DNA from: Promethearchaeota archaeon
GTDB lineage: Archaea; Asgardarchaeota; Lokiarchaeia; Sigyniarchaeales; Promethearchaeaceae
Length of the DNA: 64,000 nt
Reading direction: 5' to 3'
Assembly: GCA_016933055.1 (NCBI GenBank)
Contig: JAFGBS010000027.1
Span: 1 to 64,000 of the forward strand
Made by a program: the position numbers and the translations under genes. Shown here in pieces: positions 26,995-35,946 of the stretch. Positions within the stretch are counted from its first letter, which is position 1, and the number at the start of each line of letters is the position of its first letter. Under the pieces are notes generated by a model. The model had not been told where the DNA came from, did not search any database, and was given only the letters and a program-made list of their open reading frames with translations.

Positions 26995-27510
26995 ATGAAG
27001 AAAGTTCCGTTTGGAAGAATAGATGTGATGCTACGAGAATATGATCTTAAGCGAGATCCAGAAAAATTAGTTGCTCATCTTTTCAATACAATGGACTCGT
27101 GGGAGGAGAATATCCAATCAGTTTTCGAAGGAGATAAATGGTTCCAAGAACCGAACCAATTTCGAAGAAGATTAGTTGCTGAAATTGAAGGAGAGTTATT
27201 TGCTACGGTTACTGTTGAACGAGGATTAAGTCCATATGGATCCCATCGATTTCGTTTGTATTCCGTAGTTACAGCTCCTCAGTACCAAGGAAGTGGGTTA
27301 AGTCAGATACTCCTCGAGTATGTACGTGAATGGATTAAAACCCAAGGAGGTACTCTTATCTTAGTAGAAACTTGGGAAAGCAACATTCCAGCAAGAAAAT
27401 TTTACGAAAAATTAGGTTTTAAAGAATACGGAAGATTGCCAAAGGGATTATATAAAAGAAATAAAAATGGATATGAGAGTGAAATTTTATTATATCTGGA
27501 AATTGAGTGA
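26995..27510 (+). CDS. GNAT family N-acetyltransferase
   Basis: 171 residues from the ATG at 26995 (MKKVPFGRIDVMLREYD). Upstream codons in the same frame belong to the preceding pseudogene region. The acetyl-CoA loop is QYQGSGLSQILLEYVREW, followed by VETWESNIPARKFYEKLGF, the typical C-terminal half of a GNAT fold. The substrate is unknown. It converges on the MscS gene with a two-base gap. Confidence 0.85.
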   Translation: MKKVPFGRIDVMLREYDLKRDPEKLVAHLFNTMDSWEENIQSVFEGDKWFQEPNQFRRRLVAEIEGELFATVTVERGLSPYGSHRFRLYSVVTAPQYQGSGLSQILLEYVREWIKTQGGTLILVETWESNIPARKFYEKLGFKEYGRLPKGLYKRNKNGYESEILLYLEIE

Positions 27511-27512
27511 TT

Positions 27513-28442
27513 TCACATATTTTTAATCTGCATAGTAGTAGATAAATCATATTCGTGATCATTTGCCCAAATTAAAAGGGACTTTCGTATGTCTGTTTCA
27601 GCTTTATAACCCTTATCTACTCTAGCTTTGAAGAACAACGTATATTCAACTGCATAATCTAAGAAATTGGTTATTTTAACGCTTGGATTCAGGTTTAGCT
27701 CCTCTTCGGGACTTTCAAAGGTTATTTTCGAGATGCTATCTAATATTTTCGAACTACTTCCAGAAGTTTGATCATATTGTTTCGATGGTTTTTCTATATC
27801 TGGATTTTCAAGTACTAATTTAGTAACTTCTTCAATTATCTTATTGGGATCGATTTTATAATCCAATCCAAAGACAATTGAACGCGTTGTAATATGAGTT
27901 TTTTGACCAAGATTGACAACGCCAGAATTTAGAAATTCTTGATTTGGAACAGAAATCTCCGTGTTATCTAGAAATCGTAATTTAGTGAACACAAATCGAA
28001 TCATCACAACATTTGCGAGTTTATCTTTGTATCTAATCCTATCTCCAACCTTGAAAGGTTTGCTTATCATTATGATTAAGCCTGCAATGGCATTTCCAAT
28101 GGTATTCATGGAGGCGAAACCGATGATAGTTGCGCCAGAAAATGCAAATATTCCCGTAACTACCCCCGATGCTTCGGAAAAAAAGAATGTAAATAAAAGA
28201 ATGATATAAATCACTAAAAATACAAAGCGGATAATCTTCTGGATGCTTATTCTTGCGGTCTTATCCAATTTGCCCCGTTGTTCCGCTTTTTTCAATTGTG
28301 GAATGATCACAAACCGCTTAGCAAAAAAATATAGTAATAGCAGGAAGAGTGATACACTGATTTTAATCAGATTATTATAGGAACCATCATCCACCAACCA
28401 TTCCCATATTTTCGATAAAAATGTGGGTACTTGTAGTAACAT
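27513..28442 (-). CDS. Small-conductance mechanosensitive channel (MscS family)
   Basis: 309 residues. Three to four membrane helices lie in the first 140 residues. The pore-lining helix and following loop read FAFSGATIIGFASMNTIGNAIAG, followed by the MscS beta domain KPFKVGDRIRYKDKLANVV and NTEISVPNQEFLNSGVVNLG. The C-terminal vestibule ends near 300. The Gly/Ala-rich pore helix supports a functional channel that opens on osmotic downshock. It is a short MscS with no extra N-terminal domain. Confidence 0.93.
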   Translation of the reverse strand: MLLQVPTFLSKIWEWLVDDGSYNNLIKISVSLFLLLLYFFAKRFVIIPQLKKAEQRGKLDKTARISIQKIIRFVFLVIYIILLFTFFFSEASGVVTGIFAFSGATIIGFASMNTIGNAIAGLIIMISKPFKVGDRIRYKDKLANVVMIRFVFTKLRFLDNTEISVPNQEFLNSGVVNLGQKTHITTRSIVFGLDYKIDPNKIIEEVTKLVLENPDIEKPSKQYDQTSGSSSKILDSISKITFESPEEELNLNPSVKITNFLDYAVEYTLFFKARVDKGYKAETDIRKSLLIWANDHEYDLSTTMQIKNM

Positions 28443-28662
28443 ACATAAGTGTAATTTTGGTCCTTATTAAATCCTTATTTGAAAGAATTATAAGCTAATA
28501 TGAAAGACTTATTCCCCATACTACCCATTTATTTTAGATTTTTGCTTAAAGCTTCAGAAAAGAAAATTATAAGAATTAATATTTAAACCTCACATTACTT
28601 ATTGTGTACTTCAAATGAAATTATGGTTGGATTTACTTGCTTGGGCGATCTACGTCTATTAT
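28443..28662. other. Intergenic region with no gene seen
   Basis: A/T-rich stretch between the MscS start and the end of the decayed minus-strand gene. It must contain the MscS promoter on the minus strand. No other feature was recognised. Confidence 0.35.
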
Positions 28663-29075
28663 TTATTCCGATAACTTTTCTGGATTGATAGATAGTAAAT
28701 TCGTTAATGCTGATATTTTTGGATTTCTTGCCTTAATATGATTGACATAATCGATTATTTCTGAAAAATCCCCTCGTTTTTGATCGATTTAATTATGATT
28801 TTTTTAATTAAACCATAGGACTTATTCGGAAAATCAGGATAATTCCCAAGTAGTTCATTTACATCGAGTTTCTCCTCATCAAAAAGATTATATGCTTTTT
28901 CTCGGGGCGTCCTGGAACATCTACTTCATCTCGCTTGAATTTAACAATGTTTCTTTCTCGATTTAAATAAATATCAATTCCGAAATACTGGCTTACATAA
29001 TCTTTTGGGAAATTATCTATCTCAATAATAGAAGTACTAAGTCCCCAAACAAGCGGAAATTGACATTTAGATATA
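28663..29075 (-). pseudogene. Decayed gene with two frameshifts, family not recognised
   Basis: On the minus strand three adjoining frames read as one protein if two shifts are corrected: VWGLSTSIIEIDNFPKDYV through YLNRERNIVKFKRDEVDVPG, a shift at CCCC near 28906, AYNLFDEEKLDVNELLGNYP through GLIKKIIIKSIKN, a shift at GGGG near 28774, then FSEIIDYVNHIKARNPKISA to a stop at 28663. About 135 residues are recoverable and no start codon is left. The two shifts fall in short runs of the same base, which fits either decay or sequencing error. The family was not identified. Confidence 0.5.
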
Positions 29076-29138
29076 AATAGTTATTTAAGATTGATTTTGG
29101 TTTTAGATTATATAATATGAATTTCAAGGTGAAAAACT

Positions 29139-29708
29139 TTGACACGAACTGATGAAGAATTAACCATGGGTGTTACTGGAGATAAGGGAGAGGTCGTTTT
29201 TAAGGTACTGGTGATAGGAGATGGCTCTGTTGGTAAAACAACTTTATTGAGAAAATATGTACACCATCAATTTGAAACTGAATACATCCCAACGGTTGGT
29301 GTGAATATACTTAAAGAACAAATTGAAATCAATAATAAGACTGTTAACCTAATGTTTTGGGACATCGCAGGGCAGCCTCAATTTCATTTATTGCACAAAG
29401 TGTATTATAATGGAGCAAACGGGGTGATTTTAATGTTTGATCTGACGAATAGTCCGTCATTTTCAAATGTAAATAATTGGTATAACGAACTAGTTAAATA
29501 TAAGTTGGAGAATACTCCTATCGTTTTAGTGGGTAATAAATCCGATTTAAAACATGAGCGGAAGATAATCGAACCTATGGCACATAGTAAAATGGAACAA
29601 CTTGGAATCTCTGCATATTATGAAACATCTGCACTCGACGGTAGCAATGTGAAAGCAGTTTTCAATAAAATCATACAGTTAATGATGGAACGTAAAAAAC
29701 ATTTTTAA
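29139..29708 (+). CDS. Rab/Ras-like small GTPase, canonical motifs
   Basis: 189 residues starting at TTG 29139, with AAGGTG eight bases upstream. An internal ATG lies nine codons in. All five G motifs are standard: P-loop VIGDGSVGKTTLLRKY, switch-I Thr in YIPTVGVNI, WDIAGQPQF with the catalytic Gln, VGNKSDL and ETSALDGSNV. The effector-loop sequence and length (about 20 kDa) are close to eukaryotic Rab/Ras proteins, a hallmark of Asgard archaea. There is no C-terminal Cys, so no prenylation is expected. The neighbouring genes give no hint of function. Confidence 0.93.
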   Translation: MTRTDEELTMGVTGDKGEVVFKVLVIGDGSVGKTTLLRKYVHHQFETEYIPTVGVNILKEQIEINNKTVNLMFWDIAGQPQFHLLHKVYYNGANGVILMFDLTNSPSFSNVNNWYNELVKYKLENTPIVLVGNKSDLKHERKIIEPMAHSKMEQLGISAYYETSALDGSNVKAVFNKIIQLMMERKKHF

Positions 29709-29714
29709 AAAAAA
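29707..29714 (-). terminator. T-run after the ABC exporter operon
   Basis: Eight T bases on the minus strand begin just after the stop codon of the last ABC gene. This is a probable oligo-T terminator for the five-gene operon. On the plus strand the same run overlaps the stop codon of the GTPase. Confidence 0.45.
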
Positions 29715-29718
29715 TAAA

Positions 29719-32268
29719 TCAGATTTCGATTTCAGAAAACTGCAATTCCAGCAGTTTCTTGTATTGACCGTCTAGTGCCATTAATTCATCATGTGTTCCT
29801 TGCTCTACAATGCCTTTTTCTTCTTGTCCGATTACAACAATGTCATCCGCGTTCTTAATTGTGGAAAGCCTGTGTGCGATAATTATTGTCGTTCTTCCTT
29901 GACGGGCTTTATCTAAAGCATCCTGTATCAGAGTCTCTGTATATGGATCTACTGAACTTGTTGCTTCATCAAGAATTAAAACTCGGGGGTCTGTTATCAA
30001 AGCCCGTGCAAAAGCAATGAGCTGTCGCTGTCCGGTAGAGATATTAACTCCCCCTTCTTTGATTGAGGTTTGATATTTATCGGGAAGTTTTTCTACGAAA
30101 TTATGTAACCCAAGGAATTTCGAAATTTCTACCATCCTTAGTCGATCATCTTCAACTGGATTTTCAATTGCATAAAGCAAATTATTTTCGATGGTGTCAC
30201 TGAATACGAAAATGTCTTGGGGAACCATGGAAATATATTCACGGAGGGTTTCCTTTTTTATTTTACGAATATCAATTCCATCCAGAGTAATCTTGCCGTC
30301 ATCTACATCATAAAATCGCGCAATTAATTTGATGATGGTTGTCTTGCCTGCACCCGTATGACCCACTATTGCAATAGTTTTTCCTGCGGGTATTGAGAGA
30401 TTTAAATTCTTTAGAACGTATCCTTTTGATTGTTCATGTTGAATTAATCGAATTTGTTCTTTGATGATTTGTTGCACATGAATAGGCAGTTCTGCAATTT
30501 TTGCAGGGGGAACGTTCATTTGAGCAAGAAACCGTGCAATTTGCGAGGAATCCACTTTTTGACTTCCTTGTCCACGTCCGCTTATCATATTACCTCCTTC
30601 ACCAGATTGTTGTCTTCCCCCCATCGAAGATACATTCATTTGTTGCTTTATGGCTTTTTCTAGCATATTAGTCATATTTTGGAACATCTGTTCCTTTTGA
30701 GGAGTCCACTCTTGAGGGAGGAGGTCTTCATCATTGCCTGGTATCTCGACTCCACCAAAATCATTTTTGCACTCGGGGTGATTTTCAGCATACTGTGTTC
30801 CGGGAACTGCATAACCGTAAGAACCCAAAATAGTATCAATCTTTTCGGGTATTGTCTTGAGATCTGTACCCATCAACTGCATGAATAAAGTTCGTCTAAT
30901 CTGGGATGGAATTGTTGGCAATTGCTCCAATAAGTAGGAAGAGTATGGTTCTGGGAATTGTTTTACACGTTCTAATGCCATTTGGATCATGGGATTTTTA
31001 GCTGGCAAGAGTTCTGAATCTTTTTCTGAATCATCTCTTTTTTCATAGTTCTCTTCTGATCCATTCAAGCTGTATGCAAAGGATACATTTTGGAATTGGA
31101 TTGTTCCGTTTACTTGATTTAAAGATAAGGGATTTTTCGGTTCCTTGATTTCTACTCTTGTTTCAAGCAACGATAATATCCTATCTGCACTTGCAAATGC
31201 TGATTCGATGATGTTTTGAATCTGCAATAACATCATGAATGGTCGGAAAAATTGAGACAACATGGAAATAAACGCAGTTAACGTACCAACGGATGCGGCT
31301 ATCCCTAAAAGACTAATGTCTTTTACATAGAGAATACCTCCGGAAACCAGTATTCCAATTGTAAGTATTGTTGTAATGAATTGGATTGCAGGGATGAAGG
31401 TACCCATTAATCTTCGAATTTGGTACATCGCCTCGTAGTTCTGCTTATTTGCTTCGTTAAATTCATTTATTGCTTTCTCTTCTTGACCAAAAGCTTTTAC
31501 AGTTTTTCCTCCCTCAATATTTTGTTGAATCGAGGATGTTACTCCGCTAATGGTTTTTCTAGCTTTCTTGAAAGCTCTTATTGCAAATTTCCTAAATAAC
31601 CACATTAGAAATATGAAAACTGGGATAATTGTAAGACTGAAGAGCGTCAAGATTGGATTTAACAGAAACATTATGACTAGTGTGAGAATAATACTGATAA
31701 TACTCGTGATGATTTCTACGAATTGACCACCCACAAGCATATTTAGTTGATCAATATCATTAGTTAAGATAGAAATTATGTCACCAGAGGGTCTACTATC
31801 AAAAAATGATAAACTCATACCTTGCAGCTGGGAAAATTGGTCATTTCGTATGGACAAAACTACTTTTTGAGATAGTACCCCCATACCCATTAAACTGAGA
31901 TAATTAGAAACTCCTACAATGATTACCATTATTCCATATAATAGTGAGCGTGATTGTAGGAATTGCAATCGATCTGGTACTGCTGTATTCAATATACGAT
32001 CAATTATGCGTGCGGATAAGAGGGGGATAAATCCATTTATTACGGTCCCAACAATTAATAAAAAAAACAAAATGACGAATTTACCGCGATAGGGAGTTAA
32101 ATATGAAAAAATCCACTTCCATAAGGTTTTTCGAGAATGATCTAATTTACTTTTTCCTTCCATAAAGATCGGAGGCCCTCTACGAAATCCCGGTTGTCTT
32201 GGTTTATTTTCTAATTCTTGTTGTCTTTCTTGTTTAGTCTTATCTTTCTGTACATCTGCTTGACTCAT
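29719..32268 (-). CDS. ABC exporter half-transporter A1, with about 210 residues inserted in the ATPase domain
   Basis: 849 residues. A six-helix exporter membrane domain (about 50-370) is followed by an ATPase domain. After the first strand (FQNVSFAYS, ending about 399) an extra segment of about 210 residues, rich in Gln, Glu, Pro and Gly, separates it from GYVLKNLNLSIPAGKT (about 616) and Walker A GHTGAGKTT (636-644). The signature is NISTGQ, not LSGGQ. Walker B is VLILDEATSSVD with the catalytic Glu, and the switch is AHRLST with His. It overlaps the upstream A2 gene by four bases, so the two probably form a heterodimer. Confidence 0.92.
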   Translation of the reverse strand: MSQADVQKDKTKQERQQELENKPRQPGFRRGPPIFMEGKSKLDHSRKTLWKWIFSYLTPYRGKFVILFFLLIVGTVINGFIPLLSARIIDRILNTAVPDRLQFLQSRSLLYGIMVIIVGVSNYLSLMGMGVLSQKVVLSIRNDQFSQLQGMSLSFFDSRPSGDIISILTNDIDQLNMLVGGQFVEIITSIISIILTLVIMFLLNPILTLFSLTIIPVFIFLMWLFRKFAIRAFKKARKTISGVTSSIQQNIEGGKTVKAFGQEEKAINEFNEANKQNYEAMYQIRRLMGTFIPAIQFITTILTIGILVSGGILYVKDISLLGIAASVGTLTAFISMLSQFFRPFMMLLQIQNIIESAFASADRILSLLETRVEIKEPKNPLSLNQVNGTIQFQNVSFAYSLNGSEENYEKRDDSEKDSELLPAKNPMIQMALERVKQFPEPYSSYLLEQLPTIPSQIRRTLFMQLMGTDLKTIPEKIDTILGSYGYAVPGTQYAENHPECKNDFGGVEIPGNDEDLLPQEWTPQKEQMFQNMTNMLEKAIKQQMNVSSMGGRQQSGEGGNMISGRGQGSQKVDSSQIARFLAQMNVPPAKIAELPIHVQQIIKEQIRLIQHEQSKGYVLKNLNLSIPAGKTIAIVGHTGAGKTTIIKLIARFYDVDDGKITLDGIDIRKIKKETLREYISMVPQDIFVFSDTIENNLLYAIENPVEDDRLRMVEISKFLGLHNFVEKLPDKYQTSIKEGGVNISTGQRQLIAFARALITDPRVLILDEATSSVDPYTETLIQDALDKARQGRTTIIIAHRLSTIKNADDIVVIGQEEKGIVEQGTHDELMALDGQYKKLLELQFSEIEI

Positions 32269-34052
32269 TGAAATTTCCCTCCAGGAATAACGGGTGAAGA
32301 ATATTCGAACCCACCTTTTTGCTTCCTATACAAGGTTTCATAGATTTGCTTGTAAAGCACATTATCTTTCATTAATTCTTCATGTTCTCCCATTCCAACG
32401 ATTCTTCCCTTATCCAAAACGATAATAATATCCACATTGCGAATCGTAGAGACGCGTTGGGTTATGATGAAAGTTGTTGTATTTTGCATTACCTGTTCGA
32501 GGGCTGATTGAATTTTATATTCTGTTTCAACATCGACCGAAGACGTAGAATCATCAAAAATAAGAATACCAGGTCGAACTAGAATAGCTCTGGCAATGGA
32601 TAATCTTTGTTTCTGGCCTCCACTGAGTCTCGTACCTCTTTCCCCTACTAAACTATCGTATCCATCTGATAAAGATTCAATAAATGCATCCAAATTGGCA
32701 ATTTTTGCAACTCTCTTAATTTCTTCAAGAGTAGCGTCATCTTTACCAAATGATATATTTTCTGCAATGGAACGGTTAAACATGAACGTTTCTTGACTTA
32801 CAATTCCGATATTTTTTCTTAAATCTTGAATTTTATAATCTCTAACATCAACCCCGTCAATTTTCACAGCCCCTTGATGAACATCATAAAATCGCGGTAA
32901 GAGATTAATGATACTAGATTTCCCAGAGCCAGTGGTCCCAATTATTGCAATCTTTGCTCCCGGTGGCACTTTGAAAGAAATATTATGTAAAATCGGGTTA
33001 CTCTGGAGATACCCGAATGTAACATGTTCGAATTCTACTTTTCCTTTGAAACCTTTGGTGGGTACGGGAACCGCATCTTTTTTTTCTTGTACATCTGGTT
33101 GAGAATCAAATACCTCTTGAATTCGTACCAATGAGGAATCTGCTTGTACAAAGGCCAACATAATGTTAGAAAATATGGTAATTGACCAAGTGGAGTACCC
33201 AATGTACGATATTACCGTAGATATAATAGAAAAGGGTATCTCACCACTGAGATATAACCGACCACCAGACATTAGTGCTAATACAAACATCAAACCAACA
33301 ATTACAACGTTTAAAGGTAAAAAAACACTGGACCATTTAGCCGATTTCACACTTGCATTATAAAAAGCAGTATTTTTTCCGTCAAATTTTCTCTTTGCTT
33401 TCTTCTGGTTGGAAAAAATACGTACTACTTGAGCACCTAATATATTCTCCTGCATTTGTGAGGTCAAATCTCCAAATGTGACTCGAGTTTCTAGAAAAAT
33501 AGGCTTCAATTTGTAAGTAATGAGTAGAGAAGCAATAAGAGATATTGGAATGCCAGCGAATATCCATGCCAGACGTATTTCTAAGAGTATAGTCGATGTT
33601 ACAACGCCCACCATCTGAAATAACGCTTGGATTCCAGTAGCAAGTCCAAATCCAAAAATTTGAGTAGTTTGTTCCACATCGCTGGTTGCTCTTGAAATTA
33701 ATTGCCCCGTTTCTTGTCTGTCAAAGTAGGCAAACGATTGTTTGTAAATTGCAGTTTGTAAATCACTACGAAGCTCATATTGTGCTCGAGAAGAGACTTC
33801 TGCACTTTTTATTCTACCCCATCGACCGAATAAGAATCCAAAAAAACCAAATAACACTGAAATACCAAAATAAGTCCATAAATGACTGATTTCTGGTTTT
33901 GGGACACTAGGATCGAGTGCACCAACTAATCTCCCAATAAAAATTGGAGGAAATAGTGATGTTGCTACTGAAATAGCCTGGAAGAGAAAAGATAACCAGA
34001 AATTTCGCTTACTCCTCATCCAATACTTGATAATCATGCGCAAGGAATTCAT
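32265..34052 (-). CDS. ABC exporter half-transporter A2, with degenerate catalytic residues
   Basis: 595 residues, a normal exporter half: membrane domain about 1-320, ATPase domain to the end. Walker A is GTTGSGKSS and the signature is a good LSGGQKQRLSIARA, but Walker B reads ILIFDDSTSSVD, with Asp in place of the catalytic Glu, and the switch is ITQRVST, with Gln in place of His. This is the known pattern of the partner that carries the non-hydrolysing site in heterodimeric exporters such as TM287/288 and LmrCD. A1, with a weak signature but good Glu and His, supplies the complementary features. Confidence 0.93.
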   Translation of the reverse strand: MNSLRMIIKYWMRSKRNFWLSFLFQAISVATSLFPPIFIGRLVGALDPSVPKPEISHLWTYFGISVLFGFFGFLFGRWGRIKSAEVSSRAQYELRSDLQTAIYKQSFAYFDRQETGQLISRATSDVEQTTQIFGFGLATGIQALFQMVGVVTSTILLEIRLAWIFAGIPISLIASLLITYKLKPIFLETRVTFGDLTSQMQENILGAQVVRIFSNQKKAKRKFDGKNTAFYNASVKSAKWSSVFLPLNVVIVGLMFVLALMSGGRLYLSGEIPFSIISTVISYIGYSTWSITIFSNIMLAFVQADSSLVRIQEVFDSQPDVQEKKDAVPVPTKGFKGKVEFEHVTFGYLQSNPILHNISFKVPPGAKIAIIGTTGSGKSSIINLLPRFYDVHQGAVKIDGVDVRDYKIQDLRKNIGIVSQETFMFNRSIAENISFGKDDATLEEIKRVAKIANLDAFIESLSDGYDSLVGERGTRLSGGQKQRLSIARAILVRPGILIFDDSTSSVDVETEYKIQSALEQVMQNTTTFIITQRVSTIRNVDIIIVLDKGRIVGMGEHEELMKDNVLYKQIYETLYRKQKGGFEYSSPVIPGGKFQ

Positions 34053-34056
34053 TTTC

Positions 34057-35946
34057 TTAGCTCTCCGTCTGATGTGTTTCGAGAAGAGGTGTAGAAACTC
34101 CTACTCTATCTTCAAATTGACTATAATGTAATTCCGCGTAGAAACCGTTTTTGGCGATTAGCTCACTATGTGTACCTTGTTCCACAATATCCCCCTCGTT
34201 CATAACAAGTATTAGATCAGCATCTCGAATTGTCGAAAGTCGGTGGGCAATCACAAAACTTGTACGATTTTTCATTAAATCGTCCATTGCTCTTTGAATT
34301 AGGATTTCGGTTCGAGTGTCTACTGAGCTCGTAGCTTCATCCAGTATCAAAATCGAAGGATTGGCTAGTACTGCCCGCGCGATAGTTAAGAGTTGCATCT
34401 GTCCTTGGGAAATATTCGTTACTTCTTCATTAAGAACCATGTTGTAGCCATCGGGCAGTGTTCGAATAAAATGATCAGCGTTTGCAGTTTTAGCAGCTTC
34501 AATTACTTCTTCATCCGTTGCATCCGGTCGACCGTAACGGATGTTTTCTATAATAGACCCGTTGAATAACCATGTGTCTTGAAGGACCATCCCAAAGCAG
34601 CTTCTCAAGCTTTCTCGGGAATATTCACGAATATCATGTCCATCTACAATAATCGCTCCATTTTTCACATCATAAAACCGCATGAGTAGTTTTACCATGG
34701 TTGTCTTGCCAGCTCCAGTAGGTCCAACAATTGCAATTTTTTTACCCGGGTGGGCAACAGCAGAGAAATTTTTTATAATAATCTTGTTGGGGTTATATCC
34801 GAATTCTACATTTTGGAATTCTACTAACCCTTCAATACACATATTTACAAATGGAGTTTTACTATCGGCAATTTCTTCCTCCTCTTCCAAAAATTCAAAC
34901 ACTCTCTCAGCAGCAGCTGCAGTTTGTTGGAATGTATTAGATATATTAGCGATTTGGGTTAATGGACGTGTAAACGTTCGAACATATTGAATAAAAGCTT
35001 GAATGTTTCCTAATGTAATCGTACCATTAGCGGTTAAGATACCTCCTAATACTGCAACTACGACATAACCTAAATTACCAATAAATGTCATGATGGGCAT
35101 CATAAGACCAGCATAAAATTGAGATTTCCATGCGGATTCATAGAGTTCAGTATTGTGCTTATCAAATTTCTTCAAACTCTTTTCTTCCCCATTAAAAGCT
35201 TTCATCACCAGATGCCCTCCATACATTTCCTCAACATGCCCATTAATATGTCCTAAGGAATCTTGTTGTTGTTTGAAATATTTCTGTGAACGTTTAATTA
35301 TGACTCCAAGAAACAAGAGAGATAAGGGGATTATCACTAAAGATACCACTGTGAGTAACCAACTGATCGAGAACATCATCACTAATACACCGACAAGAGT
35401 AACCAGTGATGTTATGAGTTGAGTTAAGTTTTGACTTAAATTTTGATTTACTGTATCCACATCATTTGTAAATCTGGAAAGGACTTCTCCTTGTGTAGTG
35501 TTGTCAAAATATTTTAATGGCATCCTGTTTACTTTATCTGAAAGTTCCTTTCTCATTCGATATGCGATATCAGTACTAACATTCGCCATTATCCAACCCA
35601 TAACATAACTGAATAGAGCAGAAACAAGATAAAGACCTAACACAATCAATAATATTTTTCCAATCTCCCAAAAATCAATTGAACCTGTTCCGGAAATTTG
35701 TGCGATCAGTCCCTCAAATAGAGTTGTGGTAGCCCTTCCAAGAATTTTTGGTCCGACAATTGCTGCAACTGTTGATAACACTGCAAAAAAAAGAACTATT
35801 AGGAGAGACCATTGATACTTTCGCATATACTGGAACAATTTTTTCATTGCAGTGCTGAAATTCTTTGCTTTTTCCGTTCCCATTGCCATTGGTCCATGAC
35901 CACCTGGGCCAGAGGGTCCACGACGTTGTTTTGATGGTCCCATCAT
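34057..35946 (-). CDS. ABC exporter half-transporter B1
   Basis: 629 residues. The Gly/Pro-rich N-terminus (SKQRRGPSGPGGHGPMAMG) and the following EKAKNFSTAMKKLFQYMRKY resemble a family common in Clostridia. Six membrane helices precede the ATPase domain. Walker A is GPTGAGKTT, the signature is NISQGQMQLLTIARA (degenerate), Walker B is ILILDEATSSVD with Glu, and the switch is AHRLST with His. It forms the second pair with B2, whose start codon lies upstream and whose stop overlaps this start by four bases. Confidence 0.93.
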   Translation of the reverse strand: MMGPSKQRRGPSGPGGHGPMAMGTEKAKNFSTAMKKLFQYMRKYQWSLLIVLFFAVLSTVAAIVGPKILGRATTTLFEGLIAQISGTGSIDFWEIGKILLIVLGLYLVSALFSYVMGWIMANVSTDIAYRMRKELSDKVNRMPLKYFDNTTQGEVLSRFTNDVDTVNQNLSQNLTQLITSLVTLVGVLVMMFSISWLLTVVSLVIIPLSLLFLGVIIKRSQKYFKQQQDSLGHINGHVEEMYGGHLVMKAFNGEEKSLKKFDKHNTELYESAWKSQFYAGLMMPIMTFIGNLGYVVVAVLGGILTANGTITLGNIQAFIQYVRTFTRPLTQIANISNTFQQTAAAAERVFEFLEEEEEIADSKTPFVNMCIEGLVEFQNVEFGYNPNKIIIKNFSAVAHPGKKIAIVGPTGAGKTTMVKLLMRFYDVKNGAIIVDGHDIREYSRESLRSCFGMVLQDTWLFNGSIIENIRYGRPDATDEEVIEAAKTANADHFIRTLPDGYNMVLNEEVTNISQGQMQLLTIARAVLANPSILILDEATSSVDTRTEILIQRAMDDLMKNRTSFVIAHRLSTIRDADLILVMNEGDIVEQGTHSELIAKNGFYAELHYSQFEDRVGVSTPLLETHQTES

